Part shown: positions 10,252 through 19,840 of the stretch, in pieces | Position numbering within the stretch: the stretch's first letter is position 1 | Layout: each line of letters starts with the position of its first letter | From: Aquabacterium sp. | GTDB lineage: Bacteria; Pseudomonadota; Gammaproteobacteria; Burkholderiales; Burkholderiaceae_C | NCBI RefSeq assembly: GCF_016234775.1 | Contig: NZ_JACRAH010000003.1 | Coordinates: 1 to 64,000, forward strand | Direction: 5' to 3' | Length of the DNA stretch: 64,000 nucleotides | Notes under the pieces: model-generated | Told to the model about the DNA's origin: nothing | What the model saw: the letters and a program-made list of their open reading frames with translations, nothing else | Databases searched by the model: none | Program-made: the position numbers and the translations under genes

Positions 10252-13222
10252 GGGCACCTCCCACCTGAGCACTCAGGACAGCGACAACTTGTTCCATCTT
10301 CATGAAGCGTGAACCCTTGACCAGCACCGAGGCCGCAGCCGGGGCCTGATTCAAGGTAGGCAGCGCAGCGACGATGTCGGCCGCACTGCTGAAATGACGG
10401 GCCGTCTGCCCTTGATGCCCGCCGTAAGCCTGCGCTGCATGCGCGCACAACTCACCGGCCGTCCAGACATGTTCGATGCCGCGTTCGCGGGCATAGGCAC
10501 CGACTTCCGCGTGGAAGGCCGGGCCTTGTGTCCCGACCTCACCCATGTCGCCCAGCACCAGCCAGCGCGGCGCAGGCAGGCCGGCCAGCATGTCGATGGC
10601 GGCACGCACGGAATCGGGGTTCGCGTTGTAGCTGTCGTCCACCAGCGTGACCGGGCGGCCTTCGATGCTGACGCAGCGCAGTTGAGAACGCCCCTTGACG
10701 GGCTCGAAGGCTTCCAGGCCTTGCGCGATCATGGGCAAGGGCACCCCGGCACCCAATGCAGCAGCAGTGGAGGCCAGGGCGTTGCGCACGTTGTGCGCAC
10801 CAGCCATCTTCAGGTTCACGAGGGCTGCGCCTTGTGCCGTGCTGATCTCGATCACCCAATGAGGCGTGGGCTCGGCCATCCAGGTGGCACGACCTGTGAC
10901 GGCAGCCGCACCCTGCGTGGCGAAATCGAACTTGGGATAACCGTTGGCCTGCTCGCGCCAGATGGCGGCGAACTCATCATCGGCCGGGAACACGGCCACA
11001 CCGCTGCGCGACAGGGCTTGCAGCACGCTGCCGTTTTCGCGGGCCACGGCCTCGACCGTGTGCATGAACTCCTGGTGCTCGCGCTGGGCATTGTTGACCA
11101 GGCCCACAGTGGGCGCGGCAATCGCGGCCAGCTGAGCGATCTCGCCAGGGTGGTTCATGCCCAGCTCGACCACGGCGCAACGATGCTGGCCTTCGCGCAA
11201 GCGCAACAAGGTCAGGGGCACACCGATCTCGTTGTTGAAATTGCCCTGTGTGGCCAGCGAGGCCTCTGGTGCGCCCTGCGACACCACCCAGGCTTTCAAG
11301 ATCGACGCGATCATCTGCGTGACCGTGGTCTTGCCATTGCTGCCGGTCACGCCGATCAGCGGGATGTCGAAACGCGCACGCCAGCCGGACGCCAGCCAGC
11401 CCAGGGCGGCACGCGTGTCGGGCACGATCAGGCCAGGCAGACCGCAGGTGTCCACACCGTGCTGGGCCAGCACGGCCACGGCACCGGCGGCCTTGGCCTG
11501 CGGCAGGAAATCATGCGCATCAAAACGCTCGCCACGCAAAGCGACGAACAGATCGCCAGGCTGCACGGTGCGGGTATCGGTGTGCACGCGGGCAATCGGT
11601 GTAGCCGGGTCACCCGACAACACCGAACCCGGCAGCAACTCATGGGCCAGGCCCAGGGTCATCATCATGGGAATAACTTGGCTTGGGACGGCGGGCGCGC
11701 GGCGCTTGAGCGCGGCTGCTGCCTCGTCCACATCTGAAAAAGGTGTCTTGACGCCAGCCACGTCTTGCGTGGCTTCATGGCCTTTGCCGGCGATCAGCAC
11801 CACGTCACAGGCATCTGCCTGTTCAAGTACGTGCGCAATGGCGGCATGACGGTCTTCGATCACATCGACCGTGTCTCGTCCGGCCACGCCGGCCAGGATC
11901 TGAGACAGGATGAAAGCGGGAGGCTCGCTGCGCGGGTTGTCGCTGGTGAGCACCACGCGGTCGGCATGCTGTTCGGCCATGGCCCCCATCAGCGGGCGCT
12001 TGATCGGATCGCGGTCACCGCCGCATCCGAACACGCACCACAGGCGACCGCCGCGCGCTTCAGCCACAGGGCGCAGTGCCTGCAGGGCCTTGTGCAAGGC
12101 ATCCGGCGTGTGGGCGTAGTCCACTACCACCGTGGGCAGCTCGACCTGCGGGTTGGGCGAGGCCACGATCTGCATGCGACCCGGCACGGGCTGCAAGCCA
12201 CTGCACACGCGGGCCGCATCGACCAGGGGCACGTCCAGCGCACGCAAGGCACCCACGACGGCCAGCAGGTTGGACACGTTGAAGGTGCCGATGACCGGCG
12301 CATGCACGGTGGCTCGGCCGATCTCGTGCGACAAGGCCTCATCGCGTTCAATCAGGTCAAACACGATGCCTTGCTGCTGATAGCGAATGTGGGCGGCCTG
12401 CAGCCGGACCACATCCTGCAAGCCGTAAGACCAGCAAGCCAGACGACGACCGCGTGCGTGATCCTGCAGCGCATGGCCCATGGGGTCATCGAGATTCAGC
12501 ACGGCGGCTTGCAGTCCTGGCCAGTCGAACAGACGGCGCTTGGCCTGCCAGTAAGCTTCCATGCTGCCGTGATAGTCGAGGTGGTCCTGCGTGAAGTTGG
12601 TGAACTGGGCCACCTTCACATGCGTGGCATGCAGGCGCAATTCTTCGATGCCGATGGACGAGGCCTCGATGGCGGCGGCTTTCAGGCCTTGATCCACGAA
12701 GTCGCGGAAGGTGGCGTGCAGGGTGATCGGGTCGGGCGTGGTCAGACCTGTGGGCTTGAACTCGCCGGAGCCCACCTGACCAACGCCCAGCGTGCCGATG
12801 ACGCCGCAACCGCGGCCCAAAGCCGTCAGGGCCTGAGCCGTCCACCACGATGTGGAGGTCTTGCCGTTGGTGCCTGTCACAGCCACCACATCCAGTTCGG
12901 CGCTGGGCTCTGCATAGAAGCCGTGCGCGATCTCGGCGCTGCGGGCTTTCAGGCCAGGCAAAGCGGCCACACGGGCATCGGCGAAGGCAAAGGCCTGCAC
13001 ACCATCGGCTTCGACCAGGCAGGCGCGTGCGCCGTCTTTCAAGGCTTGCTCGACAAAGGCGCGACCATCACGCGCCGCACCGGGCCAGGCGATGAAGCAC
13101 ACACCCTCGGCAGCCAGCGCCCTCACCTGGCGGCTGTCCACCGTCAGGCTGGTGATGCCCCACTGGCGCAGCCAGCTCAGGGCTTCGTCTGTACTGCGCA
13201 GGTGCAAAGTGGTCTGGCTCAT
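10241..13222 (-). CDS. murEF: Fused MurE-MurF ligase
   Basis: One 993-residue chain carrying two consecutive muropeptide ligases. Residues 1-518 are MurE, with P-loop GTNGKTS (Lys121) and the meso-diaminopimelate signature DNPRSEP. Residues 519-993 are MurF, with P-loop GSNGKTT (Lys631) and [10 protein letters not shown]. The junction reads [19 protein letters not shown]. The Met triplet at 519-521 is probably the ancestral MurF start, but no stop and no clear ribosome site separates the halves. It follows the ftsI stop with no gap. MurE/MurF fusions are known in Burkholderiales. Confidence 0.96.
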   Translation of the reverse strand: MSQTTLHLRSTDEALSWLRQWGITSLTVDSRQVRALAAEGVCFIAWPGAARDGRAFVEQALKDGARACLVEADGVQAFAFADARVAALPGLKARSAEIAHGFYAEPSAELDVVAVTGTNGKTSTSWWTAQALTALGRGCGVIGTLGVGQVGSGEFKPTGLTTPDPITLHATFRDFVDQGLKAAAIEASSIGIEELRLHATHVKVAQFTNFTQDHLDYHGSMEAYWQAKRRLFDWPGLQAAVLNLDDPMGHALQDHARGRRLACWSYGLQDVVRLQAAHIRYQQQGIVFDLIERDEALSHEIGRATVHAPVIGTFNVSNLLAVVGALRALDVPLVDAARVCSGLQPVPGRMQIVASPNPQVELPTVVVDYAHTPDALHKALQALRPVAEARGGRLWCVFGCGGDRDPIKRPLMGAMAEQHADRVVLTSDNPRSEPPAFILSQILAGVAGRDTVDVIEDRHAAIAHVLEQADACDVVLIAGKGHEATQDVAGVKTPFSDVDEAAAALKRRAPAVPSQVIPMMMTLGLAHELLPGSVLSGDPATPIARVHTDTRTVQPGDLFVALRGERFDAHDFLPQAKAAGAVAVLAQHGVDTCGLPGLIVPDTRAALGWLASGWRARFDIPLIGVTGSNGKTTVTQMIASILKAWVVSQGAPEASLATQGNFNNEIGVPLTLLRLREGQHRCAVVELGMNHPGEIAQLAAIAAPTVGLVNNAQREHQEFMHTVEAVARENGSVLQALSRSGVAVFPADDEFAAIWREQANGYPKFDFATQGAAAVTGRATWMAEPTPHWVIEISTAQGAALVNLKMAGAHNVRNALASTAAALGAGVPLPMIAQGLEAFEPVKGRSQLRCVSIEGRPVTLVDDSYNANPDSVRAAIDMLAGLPAPRWLVLGDMGEVGTQGPAFHAEVGAYARERGIEHVWTAGELCAHAAQAYGGHQGQTARHFSSAADIVAALPTLNQAPAAASVLVKGSRFMKMEQVVAVLSAQVGGAHAA

Positions 13223-15166
13223 TTAAAAGCTCTCCACTTCTGCAGGCTCGCTCGCGATGATCTGCGGCTGGACTTCCATGTCAGGCAGCACGCCCAGACG
13301 ATGCAGCGTCTGCTGCACAACCTGACTGAATACCGGCGCCGCCACTTCGCCACCGTAGTACACACCGTTGCCTGGCTCATCGACCATCACGGCCACCACG
13401 ATGCGCGGCCTGCTGATGGGCGCAATGCCCACAAACCAGGCGCGATACTTGTTGCCGGCATAGCCCTTGCCTTCTTGCTTGTGTGCCGTGCCCGTCTTGC
13501 CGCCCACGCTGTAGCCCTGGGTCTGGGCCTTGGGGGCCGTGCCGCCAGGGCCGGTGGCCAGGCTCAGCATCTTGCGCACTGCACGAGCCGTCTCCGGCGA
13601 GATCACGCGCGTACCACGCAAGGGCAGCAGATCATCGGCACCGTGCGTCACCGTGTCATCCACAGACGCCGAAACCGCCTGCGGGCGCAAGGCGGTCTTG
13701 AAGGCCAGCACGGGCCGTTCGGCATCGGTTTTCGCCACTCTGCGGCCAGGCTCCCGGTCGTCACCGACTGCCTCCCGCTTGAGCAGCGAAATCGGGATCA
13801 ATTCGCCATCGCTGGCGAAGATCGTATAAGCGTGCGCCAACTGGAACAAGCTGGCCGACAGGCCATAGCCATAACTCATCGTGACTTGCTCGATACGGCG
13901 CCAGGACTTGTAGGGCCGCAGCCGCCCGGTCACCACGCCAGGAAAGCCAATCTGCGGCTTCTGGCCCAGGCCCACGGCTGTGTACATCTCCCACATCTCG
14001 CGAGGCTGCATCTGCAAGGCCATCTTGGCCGTGCCCACGTTGCTGGATTTCTGAATGACCTCTTCAACCGTCAGGTCACCGTGCGGATGGGCATCGGAAA
14101 TGGTCGAGCCATCAATGGTGAGGCGGCCGGGTGCCGTAGAGATGATGGTGTCGGGCTTGACGCGACGCGTCTCCAGCGCCAGCGAAGCGATGATGGGCTT
14201 CATGGTCGACCCGGGCTCGAAGGTATCGGTCAGCGCGCGATTGCGCAACTGAGCCCCGGTAAGGTTACGGCGATCATCCGGCTTGTAGCTGGGCACATTG
14301 GCCAGCGCCAGCACCTCGCCCGTCACGGCATCCAGCACCACCACGCTGCCCGCCTTGGCCTTGTGCAGCGCCACGGCATCACGAATGCGCTGGTAGGCAT
14401 AGAACTGCACCTTGGCATCGATCGACAGGCGGATGGCCTGACCATCTTCCGCCGGCACCAGATCCCCCACAGACTCGACCACGCGCCCCAGACGATCCTT
14501 GATCACATGGCGCGCACCATCACGCCCCGCCAGTTGCTGCTGATAGGCCAGCTCGATGCCCTCCTGGCCCTCATCTTCGATGTTGGTGAAACCCACGATG
14601 TGGGCAGCGGCTTCGCCTTCAGGGTACTGGCGCTTGGATTCGCGCAACTCATAGATGCCCTTGATCTTGAGCGCCGCCACTTTCTCGGCCACCGCATCGT
14701 CCACCTTGCGACGCAACCACACGAAGTTGGGGCTGGAAGCCAGACGTTTTTGCAGATCCACCAAGGGCATGCCCAGCAACTTGGCCAGGGCGCGCAACTC
14801 ATTGGTCGAGGCGTCCATGTCTTTGGGGATGGCCCACAGGGACGGCACCGGCACGCTGGACGCCAGCATCTCGCCATTGCGATCCAGGATACGCCCACGG
14901 CTGGCCTGCAACTCGATGCGACGCTCGTAGCGGCTGGCGCCTTGCTGCAGGTAGAAGTCGTTGTGAACGATCTGGATCCAGGCGGCACGACCAATCAACA
15001 CGGCAAAACCCAGGCCGATGCCGCCGATCAGGAGCTTGACGCGCCAGGGTGGTGTGCGCGAGGCCAGCAGCGGGCTGGTGGCATAGCGCACCGTGGGCAT
15101 GGCGCCTGCGCCCTGGCGACGCGGCTGGCCGCGCACCTTGCGAAACAGATCGCCCAGGCGGCTCAT
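13223..15166 (-). CDS. ftsI: Septal peptidoglycan transpeptidase FtsI (PBP3)
   Basis: Class B penicillin-binding protein that cross-links septal murein with FtsW. After a cytoplasmic tail and one membrane segment (about 44-64) come the PBP dimer domain (ASRGRILDRNG) and the transpeptidase domain. The active-site motif is STMK (Ser320, Lys323), followed by SSN and KTGT. At 647 residues it is slightly longer than the E. coli protein. The start overlaps ftsL by 4 bp. Confidence 0.97.
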   Translation of the reverse strand: MSRLGDLFRKVRGQPRRQGAGAMPTVRYATSPLLASRTPPWRVKLLIGGIGLGFAVLIGRAAWIQIVHNDFYLQQGASRYERRIELQASRGRILDRNGEMLASSVPVPSLWAIPKDMDASTNELRALAKLLGMPLVDLQKRLASSPNFVWLRRKVDDAVAEKVAALKIKGIYELRESKRQYPEGEAAAHIVGFTNIEDEGQEGIELAYQQQLAGRDGARHVIKDRLGRVVESVGDLVPAEDGQAIRLSIDAKVQFYAYQRIRDAVALHKAKAGSVVVLDAVTGEVLALANVPSYKPDDRRNLTGAQLRNRALTDTFEPGSTMKPIIASLALETRRVKPDTIISTAPGRLTIDGSTISDAHPHGDLTVEEVIQKSSNVGTAKMALQMQPREMWEMYTAVGLGQKPQIGFPGVVTGRLRPYKSWRRIEQVTMSYGYGLSASLFQLAHAYTIFASDGELIPISLLKREAVGDDREPGRRVAKTDAERPVLAFKTALRPQAVSASVDDTVTHGADDLLPLRGTRVISPETARAVRKMLSLATGPGGTAPKAQTQGYSVGGKTGTAHKQEGKGYAGNKYRAWFVGIAPISRPRIVVAVMVDEPGNGVYYGGEVAAPVFSQVVQQTLHRLGVLPDMEVQPQIIASEPAEVESF

Positions 15167-15468
15167 GGTTGAGCTCCCTGGTTGGCCGCAGCCACACCGG
15201 ATGCAGACGTGCTCACATAGTGCGTCACAGCCGGGCTGTTGTTGAACATGCGCAGCTTTTCGCGCGCGAGCTTTTCAACACGCAGCGGCGTGGCCTGCGC
15301 GCGCTTGTCCAGTTGCAGGCGCTCGAAATCAATCTGCAATTCGTGCGATTGCGATTGCGCTTTCTCCAGCTCGACAAACAAACGGCGCGACTCATAGCTG
15401 GTGCGGACGAGCCAGAAGCAGCTCAGCAGCAACACGACGGCCAGCAGGATGTTGAGGCGCGCCATCAT
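15163..15468 (-). CDS. ftsL: Cell division protein FtsL
   Basis: Small bitopic divisome protein forming the FtsQ-FtsL-FtsB complex. The 101 residues have an N-terminal membrane helix (about 5-22) followed by a heptad-like coiled-coil stretch (about 28-75). Identification rests on size, topology and its position between rsmH and ftsI, with 4-bp overlaps on both sides. Confidence 0.93.
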   Translation of the reverse strand: MMARLNILLAVVLLLSCFWLVRTSYESRRLFVELEKAQSQSHELQIDFERLQLDKRAQATPLRVEKLAREKLRMFNNSPAVTHYVSTSASGVAAANQGAQP

Positions 15469-16547
15469 CGACGACCTCCCTTCCCGCCGGCTTTGGCAAC
15501 CGGCTTGCTGCCAGGCTTGCCACCACCCGACCGCGAGCCCTTGGCCTTGCCACCCTTGACCGGGCCAGAAGCCGGCGCCTCGGACCAGGGCACATTGGTG
15601 CGCTCGGCCACACGCAGCACGGCCGAACGCGAGCGAGGATTACCCAACACCTCCCCGACTGACGGCTTGATGCGCGCGATGGCATCCAGCATCAAGGGTT
15701 TGGGCTGTGCGAACGGCACACGGCGATCAACTTCCTCGCGACTGTGCTTCGCGATGAAGGTCTTGACGATGCGGTCTTCCAGCGAATGGAAGCTGATGAC
15801 CGAGAGGCGTCCGCCGGGCAGCAAGGTGGTCAAGGCAGACTCCAGCGCGTCTTCCAGCTCACCGAGCTCACGGTTGACGTGAATCCGAAGAGCCTGGAAG
15901 GTTCGGGTAGCGGGGTCTTGCCCGGCTTCACGGGTTTTGACCGTACGAGCCACGACCGCCGACAGCTCGGCGGTGGTTCGCACAGGGTGACCTTCATCGC
16001 GGCGAGCGACAAGCGCCTTTGCAATGGGCCAAGCAAACCGTTCTTCGCCGTAGTCACGGATGACCTCCGCGATCTCGTCCGCCGAGGCGTGCGCCAGGTA
16101 GTCGGCTGCGCTTTCGCCTTGCGTCGTGTCCATGCGCATGTCCAGCGGCGCATCGAAGCGGAAGCTGAAGCCACGCGCGGGGTTGTCGATCTGCGGCGAC
16201 GACACACCAATGTCCATCAGCAGCCCGTGCACGCCGGGCAAGCCCAGATCGGCCACCACCTCGGCCCACGACGAGAACGGCGCGTGCACGATCTGAAAGC
16301 GCGGATCGTTGATGGCGTTGGGGCCTTGCGTGGCGTGGGCAATCGCCTCCGGATCGCGATCCAGCGCGATCAGGCGAGCCTGCGGCCCCAGCTTCGACAA
16401 CAGCAGACGCGAGTGCCCGCCACGCCCGAAGGTGGCATCCACGTAGACGCCCTGAGGGTGCGGACCGACGGCCGGATCCCACAAACCCTCGACCGCCTCG
16501 TGCAGCAGGACAGTTTGATGCTGCCAAGGTGTGACTCCTTCCTGCAT
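15465..16547 (-). CDS. rsmH: 16S rRNA m4C1402 N4-methyltransferase RsmH
   Basis: SAM-dependent methyltransferase modifying C1402 of 16S rRNA. It has [13 protein letters not shown]-like sequence at the N-terminus, the SAM loop [15 protein letters not shown], the [11 protein letters not shown] motif and the C-terminal HSLEDRIVK motif. The C-terminus has an extra Gly/Lys-rich basic tail of about 30 residues ([15 protein letters not shown]). The frame stays open upstream to 16631, but the ATG at 16547 lies 4 nt after the mraZ stop and fits the family. Confidence 0.95.
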   Translation of the reverse strand: MQEGVTPWQHQTVLLHEAVEGLWDPAVGPHPQGVYVDATFGRGGHSRLLLSKLGPQARLIALDRDPEAIAHATQGPNAINDPRFQIVHAPFSSWAEVVADLGLPGVHGLLMDIGVSSPQIDNPARGFSFRFDAPLDMRMDTTQGESAADYLAHASADEIAEVIRDYGEERFAWPIAKALVARRDEGHPVRTTAELSAVVARTVKTREAGQDPATRTFQALRIHVNRELGELEDALESALTTLLPGGRLSVISFHSLEDRIVKTFIAKHSREEVDRRVPFAQPKPLMLDAIARIKPSVGEVLGNPRSRSAVLRVAERTNVPWSEAPASGPVKGGKAKGSRSGGGKPGSKPVAKAGGKGGRR

Positions 16548-16551
16548 CGCG

Positions 16552-16989
16552 TCAGAAGGTGAAGTCTTGAAGGGCCTCAGGCATGGGCTGAGCCATGACC
16601 GCGGCTTCGTGCTCGGCGTACTTCTGGGCATCCCACAACTCGAAGTGGCTGCCCATGCCCAGCAGCATCACCTCCTTGGTGAGGCCGGCTGCGGCACGCA
16701 GTTCAGGCGAGATCAGGACGCGCGCGGCGCTGTCGATCTCGACGTCCATGGCATTGCCCAGAAAGATCCGCTTCCAGCCTGCTGCCGACATGGGCAGCGC
16801 GGCAACCTTGTCGCGGAAGGTTTCCCACGCGGGGCGCGGGAACACCATCAGGCAGCCATCAGGGTTCTTGGTGATGGTCAACTGGCCTGCGCAAAGAGCT
16901 TGCAAAGCGTCACGATGGCGCGAAGGGACGGCCATGCGCCCCTTTGCGTCCAGCGACAACGCTGATGCTCCTTGGAAGACGAGACTCAC
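16552..16989 (-). CDS. mraZ: MraZ, transcriptional repressor of the dcw cluster
   Basis: AbrB-like DNA-binding protein that represses its own operon by binding repeated GTGGG boxes upstream. Two DXXXR motifs are present (DAKGR and its second-repeat counterpart). The GTG at 16989 gives 145 residues starting [13 protein letters not shown]; a GTG at 17001 is also in frame. The GGGG of the overlapping operator may serve as the ribosome site. It is the first gene of the cluster. Confidence 0.93.
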   Translation of the reverse strand: MSLVFQGASALSLDAKGRMAVPSRHRDALQALCAGQLTITKNPDGCLMVFPRPAWETFRDKVAALPMSAAGWKRIFLGNAMDVEIDSAARVLISPELRAAAGLTKEVMLLGMGSHFELWDAQKYAEHEAAVMAQPMPEALQDFTF

Positions 16990-17048
16990 ACAAAACCCCA
17001 CGAATTTGCACTAAATCCCACTTTACCTGATCCGCACCCCCAAAACAA
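16987..17048 (-). promoter_or_regulatory. mraZ promoter with MraZ operator
   Basis: On the minus strand GTG triplets begin at 17021, 17011, 17001 and 16991, exactly 10 bp apart; two of them extend to GTGGG. This is the arrangement bound by MraZ. A candidate sigma-70 promoter overlaps: TTGTTT (17048-17043), 17-bp spacer, TAAAGT (17025-17020). Transcription would then start near 17013, leaving a very short leader. The operator reaches the GTG start codon. Operator confidence is higher than that of the exact promoter hexamers. Confidence 0.65.
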
Positions 17049-17210
17049 GGGAAAAGCGAAAAAAAGTTCAATGAAATCAAAGACTTAGATGCGATTCGAA
17101 TGGAAAAATGCAGAAAAAAAGTCCTTATAAATCAAGGACCTGCAAAGGGGTGTGGAAGTGGAAAATGAGGAGTACCCCCCATTGGGGCTGGGATATTCCC
17201 GATCTGATTT
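17049..17210. other. AT-richer non-coding stretch upstream of mraZ
   Basis: No gene seen. It has several A-runs and a short inverted repeat GTCCTT-N7-AAGGAC near 17119-17137. The GGGATATTCCC palindrome lies near 17190. It may hold upstream activating elements for the dcw promoter; nothing firmer can be said. Confidence 0.3.
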
Positions 17211-17267
17211 ACAAAGCGCAAGGGCCAGCCGACCGGGTGCGAACACCAGGCCGACCGGCCCTTGCGC
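17211..17267 (-). terminator. Long hairpin terminator after the PEP-CTERM gene
   Basis: Read as minus-strand RNA, 17267-17216 folds into a 19-bp stem: an outer perfect arm GCGCAAGGGCC, then eight more pairs counting G-U. One mismatch separates it from an apical GGUG-UUCG-CACC hairpin. UUUGU follows (17215-17211). It lies about 41 nt past the stop of the PEP-CTERM gene, insulating it from the dcw promoter. The U-tract is short, so termination may be partial. Confidence 0.7.
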
Positions 17268-17308
17268 CAGTCAGGAAGCGAATTGTGACAGGTGGATCAG
17301 GCTGGCAG

Positions 17309-18286
17309 TCAGCCCTTGCGCACCCGGCGGAGTCGGGCCGCCAGCAAACCACCACCCAGCAGCCACATGGCGAAGGTGGACGCCTCCGGCACCGCCGCAG
17401 TCGATACCCCGATGATCACGGGCCCCAGATCCCACCCGATGTAGGTGTAGCCTTTGACCTTGCCGTCAATCACATCCGCCAGGGACTGCCCCAGCAGATC
17501 GCCATTGAAGCTGAACTGGTCCGTGCGCACAAAGCCCAGGTCATAGTTGAACACCTGAACCGTATTGGCCCCCTCCAGAAAATACAGCCGCCCCTCTTCG
17601 TAGCCGATCAGGTTGCCAACCTTGCTTTGCAAGGAAGCGCCACTCCAGCCCGCCGGGCCCGTGGTGAAGCCTGTCTTCTTGGAATCGAACTCCAGCGTGC
17701 CCGTCGGGTAGTTGTAGTAACTCAAGGTGCCATCGGCATCCAACCACAGGGAGTTGTCATCGCCCATGGCCAGCAGATTGTTGTTGCCCAACAGATTCTG
17801 GCCAGCCTGAGGGCCGCCGGTCAACGTCAAGGGAAACACGGCACGATCCACATAGGTGATCGGCTTGTCGATATAGAAGTCCGCCCAGTAGTTCTTGTTA
17901 CCCACCTTCGGATCGACAAAATTGATGTCCCAGTCCTCTGACATGTCCCGCGCACGGGTCAGATTGGTGGAGTTGCCAATCACATTCGGGGAGGTGATCA
18001 GGGCCGTCCACAGGTTGTTGCTGGTGGCCTGGTTGTTGCCGTCGCCAACGACCACCCCTGGGAACATGCTGTAGAGCTGCGCGTGAGGGCGCACGTCATA
18101 ACCCTTGGCCGGATACCACTCTTCAGGATAGACCGTCACGCCACCAGTTGTCGTGTAGCGATCTTCTTCCTGCCAGCGAGATGCCTGCGTCCAGTTGTAG
18201 GTCGTGGCGTGCGCCTGCAAGGCACCCGACGTGGTCAGCGCGACCAGCGCCACCGCACGCCACATTCCAACTTTCTTCTTGATCAT
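17309..18286 (-). CDS. PEP-CTERM-anchored secreted protein, paralog of the neighbouring DUF6701 protein N-terminus
   Basis: 325-residue exported protein of unknown function. It has a signal peptide (about residues 1-28, MIKKKVG to QAHA). A globular ectodomain of about 265 residues follows, and then a C-terminal PEP-CTERM tail with VPEAS, a hydrophobic segment and RRVRKG. Such tails are recognised by exosortase/archaeosortase systems in biofilm-forming Gram-negatives; no exosortase is in the window. The ectodomain aligns with residues about 30-300 of the product of 19821-23105: shared SEDW, LSYY, LIGYEE, LYFL.GANT and GYTYIGWD.GP. The start at 18286 has GGAG about six bases upstream, better than the ATG at 18307. 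Confidence 0.85.
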   Translation of the reverse strand: MIKKKVGMWRAVALVALTTSGALQAHATTYNWTQASRWQEEDRYTTTGGVTVYPEEWYPAKGYDVRPHAQLYSMFPGVVVGDGNNQATSNNLWTALITSPNVIGNSTNLTRARDMSEDWDINFVDPKVGNKNYWADFYIDKPITYVDRAVFPLTLTGGPQAGQNLLGNNNLLAMGDDNSLWLDADGTLSYYNYPTGTLEFDSKKTGFTTGPAGWSGASLQSKVGNLIGYEEGRLYFLEGANTVQVFNYDLGFVRTDQFSFNGDLLGQSLADVIDGKVKGYTYIGWDLGPVIIGVSTAAVPEASTFAMWLLGGGLLAARLRRVRKG

Positions 18287-18814
18287 GAAATACTCCATTC
18301 CAACCATTCAAACTACCTGGCCAACAATATCAATCCACCGAACGGAAAATCAATCCGATCAAATGTCAAAACAAATTCAGTTAATTGAAACGCAAAGGCA
18401 CCGCTGCCGCATTCAAAATCACCGACCAGGATTCACCGAACGCCATTTAAATCCTTCGACCAACTGGCGCAACACACCAACAAGCATTCAACGGATTTCG
18501 TTCAAAACACGTCAGCCGCTCAAGCTCATCAGGCACACCCAGATGGTACGGACGACGAAGGGCCTCGCCTTGACATACCCTGCCCAACCCAGGCAGCCAA
18601 TATCAAACCGGTTTGAATCCGTTAATTAATGCCACACCCCTCCCCCAAGCGCGGGGCAGTAGTTACACCTAGCTCGGAACTACTAGAATGGCAACGCGAA
18701 ATCTGTCGGCTTGTTTACACTTCATGCGCGGAATTCGGCAATATTTGCGAACCACAGTCGCACCTGAATTACCTATATCCGCCCAAGTTTGACATTGACT
18801 GCCAATAATCAAGA
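18287..18814. other. AT-rich divergent intergenic region
   Basis: About 530 bp with no convincing ORF, clearly richer in A/T than its surroundings. It lies between the PEP-CTERM gene (minus) and the AraC-type regulator (plus), so it should hold both promoters. A minus-strand TTGACA is at 18369-18364 and a plus-strand TTGACA at 18789-18794, but neither has a good -10 at normal spacing. It contains the 14-bp palindrome annotated separately and TTAATTAA at 18622-18629. Confidence 0.5.
18603..18616. promoter_or_regulatory. 14-bp perfect palindrome, candidate operator
   Basis: TCAAACCGGTTTGA is a perfect inverted repeat with no spacer, between two divergent genes and about 200 bp before the AraC-type regulator. 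The shape suits a dimeric regulator. AraC proteins more often use direct repeats, so the binder could be something else. Confidence 0.35.
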
Positions 18815-19840
18815 ATGACCCACGCCACGATCTACGTTGCCGGCACCGCTGCCAGCCTGTTGCTCGACTACATGGATCAAGCCGGAACGACGCTGCCCGC
18901 ATTCCGGCAACGCCTCGAAGAGCTGAAAGCGTCGCCGCGCATGCCCATCGCGACCTGGTGGGAGATCCTGGCCGAGTTGCAGCGCGCCCATCCGGTCGAG
19001 ACACTGGGTCTTGCCATTGGCGCTCGGACACAGGCGCACCACATCGGCATGCTGGGCTATCTCGCCATCTACAGCGACACCCTGGTGCAAGCCCTCACCC
19101 GCTTCAGCCGTTTCCAGCGTCTGCTGCACAACATGGCACCCAGCAAGGTCTACGTGGAAGACGACGACCTGATCGTCTGGTGGGACCCCGCTGCGGGCAC
19201 TTCCTCCCTGCTGTCGGACCAGGTGCTGGTTGCCGGCCTGATCACGCTGATCCGGCGGCATGGCGGTGAGCCCAACGTCACACCACACCTCGTCGAGTTC
19301 CCTCAACCACGGCCTGCGGACACATCGGCCTATGAGGCGTTCTTCAATTGCCCTGTGGTGTTCGGGCGCCAGGCCCTGACGGTGCGCCTGCCAGCCCAGC
19401 ACATGAATCTGCCGGTCAGCACACGCGACCCTCACCTCATGAGCCTGCTGGAGCGACAGGCTGAGGCGATGCTGCAGGAACTGCCAGATCGCGACGCACT
19501 GCTCAAGCAACTGCGACACCACATCTCCATGTCGCTGCAGGACGGCACACCCGAGTTCGCAGACGTGGCCGCACGCATGGGCATGGCCGAACGCACGCTG
19601 TACCGCTACCTGCAAGAGCGCGGCTTGCGCTACAAGGTCATCCTCAACGAACTGCGCTTCCAGCTCGCCAGCGATTACATGCAGGACCCCAAGCTGTCGC
19701 TGCCCGAAATCGCGCTGCTGCTGGGTTACGCCGAGCAGAGTGCCTTCTCGCGCGCATTCAAGGAGTGGTCAGGCGAAACACCGGCCAGCTACCGGCGCGC
19801 CCGTGCAGGCAGCAAGCCCGTCAGTACAACTCGCGCGTGA
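18815..19840 (+). CDS. AraC-family transcriptional regulator
   Basis: 341 residues. The N-terminal about 200 residues resemble the arabinose-binding-like domain of OruR/ArgR-type AraC regulators (WWEILAELQRAHP and ETLGLAIG regions). The C-terminal domain is a double helix-turn-helix: FADVAARMGMAERTLYRYLQ, then LPEIALLLGYAEQSAFSRAF and the PASYRR ending. It sits between two genes for paralogous surface proteins, so it probably regulates one or both, in response to an unknown ligand. Its last 20 bp overlap the tail of the convergent large gene. Confidence 0.88.
   Translation: MTHATIYVAGTAASLLLDYMDQAGTTLPAFRQRLEELKASPRMPIATWWEILAELQRAHPVETLGLAIGARTQAHHIGMLGYLAIYSDTLVQALTRFSRFQRLLHNMAPSKVYVEDDDLIVWWDPAAGTSSLLSDQVLVAGLITLIRRHGGEPNVTPHLVEFPQPRPADTSAYEAFFNCPVVFGRQALTVRLPAQHMNLPVSTRDPHLMSLLERQAEAMLQELPDRDALLKQLRHHISMSLQDGTPEFADVAARMGMAERTLYRYLQERGLRYKVILNELRFQLASDYMQDPKLSLPEIALLLGYAEQSAFSRAFKEWSGETPASYRRARAGSKPVSTTRA

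Noticed and set aside
11765-15172. 1135-residue plus-strand ORF antisense to murEF and ftsI
   Set aside because: It is the mirror of strongly supported minus-strand genes in a GC-rich genome; its translation is His/Arg/Gln-rich without domains.
18570-18603. TTGACA at 18570 as promoter of the AraC gene
   Set aside because: No acceptable -10 at 16-18 bp, and it lies far from the start codon.
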